From positions 169,974 through 233,973 of the forward strand of contig JBKEDC010000043.1 in NCBI GenBank assembly GCA_047975205.1: a stretch of 64,000 bases of DNA. The letters run 5' to 3'. Every line of letters starts with the position of its first letter. The stretch's first letter is position 1. Positions 26,059 to 33,399 of this stretch are shown here, piece by piece. Origin of the DNA: JBKEDC01 sp047975205. Lineage in GTDB: Bacteria > Bacteroidota > Bacteroidia > Bacteroidales > Prolixibacteraceae. Under the pieces are notes generated by a model. The model had not been told where the DNA came from and ran no database searches. It was given only the letters and a program-made list of their open reading frames with translations. The translations under genes and the position numbers were made by a program.

Positions 26059-26622
26059 ATGACTATATACGACGAAAAATATCTGAATAAAACTTTCTTG
26101 AGCACAGAAATTCAAAATAACGAATTCGACGGTTGTTCCTTTGTAAATTGTTCTTTTGCTGAATGCCGATTAGAATTCTGCGATTTTATAAATTGCAGTT
26201 TTGAAAGCTGCGACTTCAGTAAAGTATTTGTGAATGATTGTGGACTAAAAGATGTACAATTTGAATCTTGTAAACTATTAGGTTTCAACTTCAACCATTG
26301 TAAAGAATTTCTATTTCAAGTTAATTTCTTAAACTGCCAACTTGATTATGCCATATTCTCGAAATGCAACTTAAAGGGAACGATTTTTAAGGATTGCATT
26401 ATTAAAGAATCCGATTTTTCTCAGTGCAACCTCACTCAAACTCAATTCATAGAAAGCGTTCTGAGCGGAAGCTTGTTTGACGGATGCCAAATCATAAAAA
26501 CCAATTTTCAATCTGCTATCGACTATACCTTAAACCCCAATACTAACCTAATCAAAGGGGCTTTATTCAGTTCGAATAATTTAGAAGGCTTGGTTCGACA
26601 CATTAACATTAAAATAGATTAA
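26059..26622 (+). CDS. Pentapeptide-repeat protein
   Basis: This 187-residue protein consists almost entirely of A(D/N)LxF-type pentapeptide repeats, for example FDGCSFVNCSFAECRLEFCDF near residues 23-43 and later CNLKGTIFKDCIIKESDFSQC. These predict a right-handed quadrilateral beta-helix of the Qnr/McbG type. Some such proteins mimic DNA and protect gyrase, but many have unknown roles. Cysteine is unusually frequent. It has no signal peptide and should be cytoplasmic. Its TAA is immediately followed by the mazG ATG, so the two are coupled. Confidence 0.85.
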   Translation: MTIYDEKYLNKTFLSTEIQNNEFDGCSFVNCSFAECRLEFCDFINCSFESCDFSKVFVNDCGLKDVQFESCKLLGFNFNHCKEFLFQVNFLNCQLDYAIFSKCNLKGTIFKDCIIKESDFSQCNLTQTQFIESVLSGSLFDGCQIIKTNFQSAIDYTLNPNTNLIKGALFSSNNLEGLVRHINIKID

Positions 26623-27411
26623 ATGAATACGCGAGAAGATAAGATGGAAGCCTTCGGAAGGTTGCTCGACGTGATGGATACCTTACGAGAAAAATGTCCT
26701 TGGGACAGGGAACAGACCTTTCAATCATTACGCACAAACACTATTGAAGAAACTTTTGAGTTGTGTGATGCCATACTCGATAATGATATGGAAGAAATTA
26801 AAAAAGAATTGGGCGATGTGCTGCTTCATATTGTTTTTTACTCTAAAATGGGTGAAGAACAGAAATCTTTCGATGTTGGAGATGTTATCCATGCATTGTG
26901 TGATAAGCTCATTTATCGCCATCCTCATGTGTATGGCGAAATTGATGCCAAAAATGCTGAAGATGTCATTCAAAATTGGGAACAACTTAAATTAAAGGAA
27001 AAAGGACGCAAAAAGAAAACAGTGCTCGAAGGTGTTCCCACCTCTCTCCCTGCCATGGTAAAGGCTACTCGTATTCAGGAAAAAGTAAGTGCTGTGGGTT
27101 TCGATTGGGAGGAACGCAAGCAAGTTTGGGAAAAGGTTAAAGAAGAATACAACGAAGTTCACCAAGAAATAATCAAACAAGACAATGATAGTTTGGAAGC
27201 CGAATTTGGTGACTTATTCTTTTCATTGATAAATGCAGCCCGATTATATAACATCGACCCTGAATCAGCTCTTGAACGTACCAATAAAAAATTTATTAAT
27301 CGCTTTAATTATCTCGAAACTCAAACTATAAAACAAGGACACGACCTCCGTCAGATGCCATTAAAAGAAATGGATAAATATTGGGAAGAAGCTAAAAAAT
27401 TTGACAGATAA
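26623..27411 (+). CDS. mazG: Nucleoside triphosphate pyrophosphohydrolase MazG
   Basis: A 262-residue house-cleaning enzyme that hydrolyses (d)NTPs to NMP and pyrophosphate. The first MazG domain has LREKCPWDREQTFQSLR and the metal-binding IEETFELCDAI...EIKKELGDVLLHIVFYS. The second repeats the pattern in VKEEYNEVHQEI...LEAEFGDLFFSLINAARL. The layout and length match E. coli MazG (263 aa). The ATG at 26623 directly abuts the pentapeptide stop; an alternative ATG lies 7 codons in. Confidence 0.95.
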   Translation: MNTREDKMEAFGRLLDVMDTLREKCPWDREQTFQSLRTNTIEETFELCDAILDNDMEEIKKELGDVLLHIVFYSKMGEEQKSFDVGDVIHALCDKLIYRHPHVYGEIDAKNAEDVIQNWEQLKLKEKGRKKKTVLEGVPTSLPAMVKATRIQEKVSAVGFDWEERKQVWEKVKEEYNEVHQEIIKQDNDSLEAEFGDLFFSLINAARLYNIDPESALERTNKKFINRFNYLETQTIKQGHDLRQMPLKEMDKYWEEAKKFDR

Positions 27412-27719
27412 AATAACTCTAAATCTGATTATCAATATATTACAATATAATATTGTGCACTATATCTCCAAATTGTGTTCGTTCTTTCGCACATAACGTG
27501 AGAATTTAGGCTAATCGCTCCAATTCTCATCGTAGGAAAGGTATGCTTTGCCGAAATTTGTTCCGTTCTCATTCTATGATGGATAGGGCGTGCTAAAATT
27601 ATCTTAATCCTCATCGCTAAAATGCACAACAATATCCTGATTGCAACAATCATTATATTGTTAGAGGTTCTCTTTGATAAAGCTACTTATCCAAATTGTA
27701 AACAACAAAATATAAAACT
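27412..27719. other. Intergenic region with degenerate 42-bp repeats
   Basis: No convincing gene. CTCATCG/CTCATTC-type motifs recur at 27526, 27568 and 27610, with a weaker unit at 27484, giving an exact 42-bp spacing. On the minus strand the units read as 14-residue repeats beginning MRI or MRT (in a frame spanning 27432-27653). Confidence 0.55.
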
Positions 27720-28343
27720 ATGATAGATTTTTGGTTAGTTCGGCACGGAGAAACAGAAGAAAATATAAAGGGAATATGCCAAGGACAAACACCCGGAACC
27801 TTAACTACAAATGGGTATATGCAAGCTAAAAAAGTTGGCGAAGCATTGCAAGACATCAAATTTCAACATATTTATTCCAGTGACTTACTCCGAACGATGG
27901 AAAGTAGTAAAGCTATTGCAAATTTTCAGGGAAAAACTCAAATTATACCCACAAAGTTACTCCGCGAACGCTATTTAGCAAGCTGGCAAGGAAAAGCATT
28001 TCCGAAGGATTGGGATTGTTCAGACAGTAGTCTTCCGAAAGATGCCGAAACCTGCGAAGATTTGCTCAATAGAGTTCGAAAGTTTATGGCGATGCTCATT
28101 CTAAATCATAAAAATGAGGCAATGCTTGCTGTATCTCATGGCGGATTAATCCGAGCTTTTTGGACGGTGTTGCAAAATGAAAACCCGGAGTCATATTACC
28201 GATGGGAATCTCCTTTGAATACATCAATAAGTAGGTTCTCCATTAATGAAGGTGGCATTAGTAAGTGTTTGTTCAAAAATTCGATTGAACATCTGGACTG
28301 TAATTTTGAACTAGATAAAAATGATATCACTTGGCAGTTATAA
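27720..28343 (+). CDS. Histidine phosphatase family protein
   Basis: This 207-residue member of the phosphoglycerate mutase-like superfamily forms a phosphohistidine intermediate. The RHG box is LVRHGETEENIKGICQGQ at residues 6-23. The phosphate pocket continues with YSSDLLRTMESSKAI, LRERYLASWQGK and the second catalytic His in AVSHGGLIRAF. Substrates in this family range from phosphoglycerate to alpha-ribazole phosphate. Nothing in the context distinguishes them, although a cobalamin riboswitch is elsewhere in the window. Confidence 0.88.
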   Translation: MIDFWLVRHGETEENIKGICQGQTPGTLTTNGYMQAKKVGEALQDIKFQHIYSSDLLRTMESSKAIANFQGKTQIIPTKLLRERYLASWQGKAFPKDWDCSDSSLPKDAETCEDLLNRVRKFMAMLILNHKNEAMLAVSHGGLIRAFWTVLQNENPESYYRWESPLNTSISRFSINEGGISKCLFKNSIEHLDCNFELDKNDITWQL

Positions 28344-28498
28344 ATGAAGCCTATTAAAGTAACCTGAAACGGGCATTTGATTATAGAATCTACATTTCGT
28401 TTAATATTAAATCAGATTAAACCACTTGCGAGATCGAACTATTAAAACTATTTTTCAACGAATTTGAACAAGTTAATTCATAATCTCTAATTACTGCC

Positions 28499-28507
28499 TA
28501 TCTTTGT
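28499..28507 (+). promoter_or_regulatory. -7 promoter element of mnmA
   Basis: TATCTTTGT, a perfect TAnnTTTGY, 27 nt before the mnmA ATG at 28534. Confidence 0.7.
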
Positions 28508-28533
28508 GGTCTAATCTTAGGAAATAGAAATCA

Positions 28534-29712
28534 ATGAAAAGAGTTGTTATCGGATTATCAGGAGGAGTGGATTCTAGCGTAGCTGCATATCTGTTAAAAA
28601 AACAGGGATATGAGGTCATTGCTTTGTTTATGATTAACTGGCATGACAGAACCGGAACGTTAACAGGTCAATGTACGTGGGAAGACGATGCTCTAATTGC
28701 AGAAATGGTAGCTAAAAAATTAGATATCCCTTTTCACGTGGTTGATTTGAGCAAATACTACAAACAGCGAGTAGTCGATTACATGTTCGATGAATACAGT
28801 AAAGGCCGCACCCCAAATCCGGATGTGCTTTGCAATCGAGAAATTAAGTTTGATATATTCATGGACGAGTGCATGAAGCACAATGCCGATTTTGTAGCTA
28901 CCGGACATTATTGTCAAAAGTCTGAATTCGTAAAAAACGAACAGATGATATATCAGCTACAAGCAGGTGCCGATAATAACAAAGACCAAAGTTATTTCCT
29001 TTGCCAACTAAATCAACATCAGCTAAGTAAAGCTTTATTTCCTATTGGTCATTTGCAAAAACCGGAAGTTCGTCAGATTGCTGCTGAACAAAGCCTACCT
29101 ACCGCAACCCGAAAAGATTCCCAAGGTATCTGTTTTGTAGGCAAAGTAGATTTACCTACTTTTTTACAACAGCAATTAGAAGCCAAAACCGGAAATGTCA
29201 TTGAAATTCCGACTTCATTTATAGCAAAAAAGAAAAGCATAGAAAAAACACCCGATAACTTCAAAAAACTTTGTTTTGAGTTTCCATACAAACCATGGAA
29301 TGGCAAAGTGATTGGCGAGCATCGTGGAGCTCACTTCTACACTATAGGACAACGCAAAGGATTAAATATAGGTGGGCACGAAAAACCATTGTTTGTTTTA
29401 GCAACTGATGTTATTCGTAATATTATTTATGTGGGAGAAGGCTCGGAACATCCGGGATTATATCGTTATGGCTTGTTTATGGAGAGTAACGAAGTGCATT
29501 GGGTTCGGGAAGATTTAAAAATGGAAGTCGGAGAAGAACGAGCCTATGATTTGCGCATACGGTATCGCCAACCCTTAGAAAGAGCCAAACTCTACTGCAG
29601 AGAAGAGGGCACTTACATTTTGTTTGAAAAAGAACAACGAGGTATAACCTCCGGACAATTTGCCGCTTGGTATAAAGAAGGCGAACTCATCGGTTCCGGG
29701 ACTATAAAATAA
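28534..29712 (+). CDS. mnmA: tRNA-specific 2-thiouridylase MnmA
   Basis: This 392-residue enzyme adds sulfur to U34 of Glu, Gln and Lys tRNAs. The ATP PP-loop is GLSGGVDSSVAAYLLKKQ at residues 6-23. The two catalytic cysteines are present: NPDVLCNREIKFD (~99) and SQGICFVGKVD (~208). YTIGQRKGLNIGGHEKPLFV and the C-terminal RYRQPL...EEGTYILFEKEQRGIT match the tRNA-binding and beta-barrel parts. It has a strong promoter and is followed by yicC, gmk and nadD with small gaps, so the four are probably one transcript. Confidence 0.95.
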   Translation: MKRVVIGLSGGVDSSVAAYLLKKQGYEVIALFMINWHDRTGTLTGQCTWEDDALIAEMVAKKLDIPFHVVDLSKYYKQRVVDYMFDEYSKGRTPNPDVLCNREIKFDIFMDECMKHNADFVATGHYCQKSEFVKNEQMIYQLQAGADNNKDQSYFLCQLNQHQLSKALFPIGHLQKPEVRQIAAEQSLPTATRKDSQGICFVGKVDLPTFLQQQLEAKTGNVIEIPTSFIAKKKSIEKTPDNFKKLCFEFPYKPWNGKVIGEHRGAHFYTIGQRKGLNIGGHEKPLFVLATDVIRNIIYVGEGSEHPGLYRYGLFMESNEVHWVREDLKMEVGEERAYDLRIRYRQPLERAKLYCREEGTYILFEKEQRGITSGQFAAWYKEGELIGSGTIK

Positions 29713-29773
29713 ATGAATATATAGCCCGATAAACAAATATAACGAAGGCTATCACCAACAAGCAATCACAATC

Positions 29774-30655
29774 ATGATAAAGTCAATGACGGGCTACGGA
29801 AAGTCCGAATTCGAAAGCACAAATAAAAAGATTACCATTGAGGTAAAATCATTAAACAGTAAAGCACTGGATTTAAATACCAGAATAGCTTCTGTTTATC
29901 GGGAAAAAGACATTGAAATTAGAAAGCTTATTGCGGAAAAAGCTATGAGAGGCAAAGTGGAATTCTCTTTGTACTTCGAAAATTTAGGCACTATCGGCAA
30001 AACAAGTATTAATGAAGACATCGTAAAAACTTATTATGCGCAACTGAAAGACATACACAAGCAAGAACACGGCACAGGCAGCGATGTCCATTTATTAGCT
30101 GCCACACTTAAACTCCCTGATGCTTTAAAAACAGAGCTGGAAAGTATTGACGAAAACGAGTGGGAAGGTATTCGAAGCCAAATATTAAAAACTTTAGACG
30201 CTCTGAATGATTTTCGAAGTCAAGAAGGTATTTCCTTAGCAAAGGACTTAGATTATAACATTAAGCGTATTCAACAATTATTGAGTGAAGTTAAACCTTT
30301 CGAGGAGCAACGAATAAACAACATCAAGCAACGGCTTACCGACAGTTTGAAGGAGTTGGAACTGAATGGGAAAGTAGATCATAATCGTTTTGAGCAGGAG
30401 CTTATCTTTTATTTGGAGAAACTCGATGTTAATGAAGAAAAAGTACGATTAGCTCAACACTGCAACTACTTTTTAGAGACGATGAACACAGAGTCTGACA
30501 GCATAGGTAAAAAATTAGGTTTCATTGCTCAAGAAATCGGCAGAGAAATTAACACATTAGGAAGTAAATCCAATGAAAGCAATATGCAACGTATCGTTGT
30601 GCAAATGAAAGATGCTTTAGAGCGAATTAAAGAACAAGTGCTCAATGTGCTTTAG
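29774..30655 (+). CDS. YicC/YloC family endoribonuclease
   Basis: This 293-residue protein starts MIKSMTGYGKSEFE, the family signature. It continues with EVKSLNSKALDLNTRIASVY and ends with LGFIAQEIGREINTLGSKSN followed by a helical tail (MQRIVVQMKDALERIKEQVLNV). YicC proteins are endoribonucleases associated with RNA decay in E. coli and B. subtilis. The gene sits directly upstream of gmk, a neighbourhood widely conserved in bacteria. The spacing of 61-62 bp on both sides, with no terminator, is consistent with an operon. Confidence 0.93.
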   Translation: MIKSMTGYGKSEFESTNKKITIEVKSLNSKALDLNTRIASVYREKDIEIRKLIAEKAMRGKVEFSLYFENLGTIGKTSINEDIVKTYYAQLKDIHKQEHGTGSDVHLLAATLKLPDALKTELESIDENEWEGIRSQILKTLDALNDFRSQEGISLAKDLDYNIKRIQQLLSEVKPFEEQRINNIKQRLTDSLKELELNGKVDHNRFEQELIFYLEKLDVNEEKVRLAQHCNYFLETMNTESDSIGKKLGFIAQEIGREINTLGSKSNESNMQRIVVQMKDALERIKEQVLNVL

Positions 30656-30715
30656 AATACACGTCGTTCTATCATAATTGAAAACAGTTAAAACACACCT
30701 ATCAATTAGCAATTC

Positions 30716-31282
30716 ATGAAAGGTAAACTTATTATATTTTCAGCACCATCAGGTTCCGGAAAAACAACCATTGTGAAACACTTGTTAAAGCAGGGCTTGA
30801 ACCTTGAGTTCTCAATATCTGCAACCAGTCGTTTGGCTCGCCATACCGAAACCCACGGAAAAGACTATTACTTTTTATCTTCCGAGGAATTCAAAAACAA
30901 GGTAAATGCCAATGAGTTTCTAGAGTGGGAAGAAGTATATCAAGGCACTTGCTACGGCACGCTAAAAGCAGAAGTAGAACGTATAAGAAATCAAGGAAAA
31001 CACGTGCTATTTGATGTTGATGTTGTGGGAGGTGTGAATATCAAGCAATTTTACGGAGATGAAGCTTTAGCCATATTTGTGCAAGCCCCATCGGTAGATG
31101 AATTAGAACGCAGGCTCACCGAACGAAGCACCGATTCGGCTGAGGTTATTCAAAAACGCATAGAAAAGGCTGAGTTTGAATTAAGCTTTGCTCCAAAATT
31201 CGACCATGTGCTCATCAATGATCAATTGGAAGTGGCTTTGCACGAAGCAGAAAAAGTAATCCGTAATTTCATTAAAGCATAA
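30716..31282 (+). CDS. gmk: Guanylate kinase
   Basis: This 188-residue enzyme phosphorylates GMP to GDP. The P-loop is FSAPSGSGKTTIVKHLL at residues 8-24. The GMP-binding region has SISATSRLARHTETHGKDYYFLS-type residues (Arg, Tyr). EWEEVYQGTCYGT is the GMP contact segment, and VLFDVDVVGGVNIKQ and LERRLTERSTD complete the lid. It is the usual length. It lies 2 nt upstream of nadD, so translational coupling is likely. Confidence 0.97.
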   Translation: MKGKLIIFSAPSGSGKTTIVKHLLKQGLNLEFSISATSRLARHTETHGKDYYFLSSEEFKNKVNANEFLEWEEVYQGTCYGTLKAEVERIRNQGKHVLFDVDVVGGVNIKQFYGDEALAIFVQAPSVDELERRLTERSTDSAEVIQKRIEKAEFELSFAPKFDHVLINDQLEVALHEAEKVIRNFIKA

Positions 31283-31284
31283 TT

Positions 31285-31860
31285 ATGAAAGTAGGTTTAT
31301 ATTTTGGAACGTTTAATCCTGTTCATGTCGGACATATGGCTATTGCCAATTATATGCTTGAGTTTACCGAAATTGAGCGTCTATGGTTTATCGTATCGCC
31401 TCAAAGTCCGTTTAAACGAAAGAAGAACTTACTCGACAACTACCAACGGTTAGAAATGGTACATCGTGCCATTGGTAATAATCACAAATATAAAGCCAGC
31501 GATATTGAATTTAAGCTACCCAAACCGTCATACACTATCGACACCCTAGCCTATCTTACAGAACTTCATCCGGAACATGAATTTTGGCTTATCATGGGAG
31601 AAGACAACCTGCAATATCTCCATAAGTGGAAAAACTATGAGGTTATATTAAAGCATTATCATATCCTCGTTTATCCACGTTCCGACAGTTCTACCCCGAA
31701 AGAATTTCAGCACCATCCTCGCATACATAAAGTAGATGCCCCTCTTATGGAGATTTCGTCCTCTTTTTTAAGAAATGCCATTCAAAACGGGAGAAATATT
31801 CAACATTTCCTTCCATTTGCATCTTGGGAATATCTAACAGAGATGAATTTCTACAAATAG
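31285..31860 (+). CDS. nadD: Nicotinate-nucleotide adenylyltransferase
   Basis: This 191-residue enzyme makes deamido-NAD from nicotinate mononucleotide and ATP. The nucleotidyltransferase motif is GLYFGTFNPVHVGHMAIANY (residues 4-23), with the HxGH signature. WFIVSPQSPFKRKK, WLIMGEDNLQYLHKWKNYE and the late ISSSFLRNAI complete the fold. It is the final gene of the mnmA-yicC-gmk-nadD series. Confidence 0.95.
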   Translation: MKVGLYFGTFNPVHVGHMAIANYMLEFTEIERLWFIVSPQSPFKRKKNLLDNYQRLEMVHRAIGNNHKYKASDIEFKLPKPSYTIDTLAYLTELHPEHEFWLIMGEDNLQYLHKWKNYEVILKHYHILVYPRSDSSTPKEFQHHPRIHKVDAPLMEISSSFLRNAIQNGRNIQHFLPFASWEYLTEMNFYK

Positions 31861-32253
31861 CTTAAAAACAATACACCCCTTCCTCATTATCAATAACGGC
31901 ATCCGATTGCTCTGGCTCATGCTTTTCTTAAGGAAGAATAGCAAACTATTATACTAGCTATTGCTTTTATCGGAAGATAATCAACACAATTTATTCTCGT
32001 TTCTATGTTTAGCTACAAATAAACATAGGCATCAACACTAATCCTGACTTTTATTAATGAGAAATGAGCCAAAAACCTCTAATTATGAGTTTTCTCTAGA
32101 AATACTAGCACACATACATCTAGTAATCAGCCAATTAAATAAAAAAAAACACACCTTATTACTACTCTTTCAAAAAAGATAGGATATACTTATTACCAAA
32201 GCTAATGAATGGAGAGGTTCGGGTAATTGAATAAAAGAGCAACGAATTACGTC
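31861..32253. other. Gene-free region before the transposase island
   Basis: About 390 bp, AT-rich, with a CTATGTTTA/TAAACATAG hairpin at 32003-32028 but no coding frame or promoter box I trust. Confidence 0.5.
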
Positions 32254-32277
32254 ATATCAGAATAAAACATTATTTTT
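32254..32277 (+). repeat. Direct repeat flanking the RAYT unit, left copy
   Basis: ATATCAGAATAAAACATTAT plus TTTT. It matches 32983-33006 at 22 of 24 positions. The right copy overlaps the end of the transposase gene. Confidence 0.6.
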
Positions 32278-32344
32278 ATGAACGTAAAATAAATACATAA
32301 ACAATAAATTGAAATATTATATATTGTTCCGCAATAGACGCAAC

Positions 32345-32373
32345 GTAGATATGCCAAAGTTGGGCGTATCTAC
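32345..32373. repeat. REP-like hairpin upstream of the RAYT gene
   Basis: GTAGATATGCC / GGCGTATCTAC, 11 bp with one mismatch and a 7-nt loop, preceded by AGACGCAAC. It resembles the GTAGAGACGC-type palindromes inside the neighbouring transposase gene. Confidence 0.65.
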
Positions 32374-32415
32374 AAACCAATCACCAACCCCCAAGTGAAT
32401 GATAATAATTAATAA

Positions 32416-32994
32416 ATTCAAAATAAATATTGCATACCATCTACCCGTTTGCCCAGTTGGAATTATGGATGGAATGCCGCATATTTTATTACCATTTGTA
32501 CCCAACATCGGGAACATTGGTTCGGGGAAATCGTATCTGATACAGACGCATTGACATGCGTCTTATTAGGAGAAATCGTAAATACCGAGTGGTTGAAAAC
32601 ATTTGAAATGCGACCGGATATGAATTTATGGATGGGTGAATACGTAATAATGCCTAATCATTTTCATGCGATTATCGGCATAGGGGAAAATAAATATAAT
32701 ACCTCCATCGTACAGACGCAGTGCATTGATTCCAATTCCGTACAGACGCAATGCATTGCGTCTCTACAACAAAACCAATTTGCCCCACAATCCAAAAATT
32801 TGGCATCCATCGTTCGTGGATTTAAAATCGGGGTGACGAAAAACACCCGCAAAATCAATCCCGGATTTGCATGGCAGGCACGTTATCACGACCATATTAT
32901 TCGCGATGACAAATCTTACCAACGAATATCAGAATACATTGTAAATAATCCGTTGAAATGGACGGAAGATAAATTTTATGATATATCAAAATAA
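32416..32994 (+). CDS. REP-associated tyrosine transposase (RAYT, Y1 family), start unclear
   Basis: A ~180-190-residue single-strand DNA transposase of the IS200/REP type. The HUH metal site is MPNHFHAIIGIG, and the catalytic Tyr is in DKSYQRISEYIVNNPLKW. AAYFITICTQHREHWFGEI is the usual N-terminal strand and KNTRKINPGFAWQARYHDHI precedes the catalytic helix. There is no in-frame ATG: the frame opens at 32416 and the first usable codon is TTG at 32449. An ATG at 32399 is in another frame, so the 5' end may be mutated. Two insertions relative to the usual sequence (DTDALTCVL and VQTQCIDSNSVQTQCIASL) are encoded by AGACGCA-type palindromes. Confidence 0.8.
   Translation: MQNKYCIPSTRLPSWNYGWNAAYFITICTQHREHWFGEIVSDTDALTCVLLGEIVNTEWLKTFEMRPDMNLWMGEYVIMPNHFHAIIGIGENKYNTSIVQTQCIDSNSVQTQCIASLQQNQFAPQSKNLASIVRGFKIGVTKNTRKINPGFAWQARYHDHIIRDDKSYQRISEYIVNNPLKWTEDKFYDISK
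32544..32563. repeat. REP-like palindrome inside the RAYT gene, copy 1
   Basis: AGACGCA TTGACA TGCGTCT, a 7-bp stem with a 6-nt loop, in frame within the coding region. Confidence 0.75.
32713..32729 (+). repeat. REP-like half-site inside the RAYT gene, copy 2
   Basis: An imperfect copy (AGACGCAGTGCATTGAT) of the palindrome at 32744-32763, 31 bp upstream of it. Confidence 0.55.
32744..32763. repeat. REP-like palindrome inside the RAYT gene, copy 3
   Basis: AGACGCAATGCATTGCGTCT, a perfect 20-bp palindrome, with outer GTA(C)...(C)TAC flanks extending the dyad. It encodes part of the QTQCIASL segment. Confidence 0.9.
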
Positions 32995-33006
32995 AACACT
33001 ATTTTT
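32983..33006 (+). repeat. Direct repeat flanking the RAYT unit, right copy
   Basis: ATATCAAAATAAAACACTAT plus TTTT. It matches 32254-32277 with two mismatches and contains the transposase stop codon. Confidence 0.6.
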
Positions 33007-33018
33007 GATTGCCTTGTA

Positions 33019-33122
33019 AAAGACCGTGCTCGCGAACTACGCAAAGCAAACAACTTATCTGAGGTACTTTTGGGAATGAGGTCAAGAATAAGCAATTCAA
33101 TGGTCTTGATTTTGATCGATAG
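33019..33122 (+). pseudogene. Remnant of a DUF559-type endonuclease-like gene
   Basis: The plus strand reads KDRARELRKANNLSEVLL. After a frame change near 33070 it continues NEVKNKQFNGLDFDR and stops. Together they resemble the N-terminus of DUF559 (Vsr-like fold) proteins, whose usual pattern is ARELRKNxTxAEKLLWxxLRNRQLxGxxFxRQ. The Trp expected at the frameshift is lost, and everything after the first ~35 residues is absent. It lies directly downstream of the RAYT gene. Only about 100 bp survive, so the call is moderate. Confidence 0.55.
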
Positions 33123-33350
33123 TAGGTCATTGGAAATTTGATAGCTTTAGAGTGCTATTGACTTACAGTTTCCGAAAAAGTATCTTCCAAGAATAATAAC
33201 AATACTTAAAATATTGTTAATACGCCAATAGATATACCGGGGTTATAACATTCATATATTCAGCAAATTATCCAACAAAACAATTCACACACAAAGGTTT
33301 AGTTCAGTTAATTGCAATCGATTGCAATTGGGATATTTCATGCCAACGAT

Positions 33351-33359
33351 TATATTTGT
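33351..33359 (+). promoter_or_regulatory. -7 promoter element of the pectin cluster
   Basis: TATATTTGT, a perfect TAnnTTTGY, 41 nt upstream of the GH28 start at 33400. It probably drives at least GH28 and DUF4861. Confidence 0.65.
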
Positions 33360-33399
33360 CTTAACAGAACAGAAACACATAATTAATAATAATACATAC

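Noticed and set aside
25850..26062. 70-codon frame between ftsE and the pentapeptide gene
   Set aside because: It is made of the two arms of a palindrome and overlaps the next gene's promoter and start.
27432..27653. 73-codon minus-strand gene
   Set aside because: Composition reflects degenerate 42-bp repeats; no start signal or terminator. Kept as a repeat observation only.
32713..32763. CRISPR-like repeat pair
   Set aside because: Two AGACGCA-type units 31 bp apart within a transposase gene; palindromic REP-like, no array and no cas genes.
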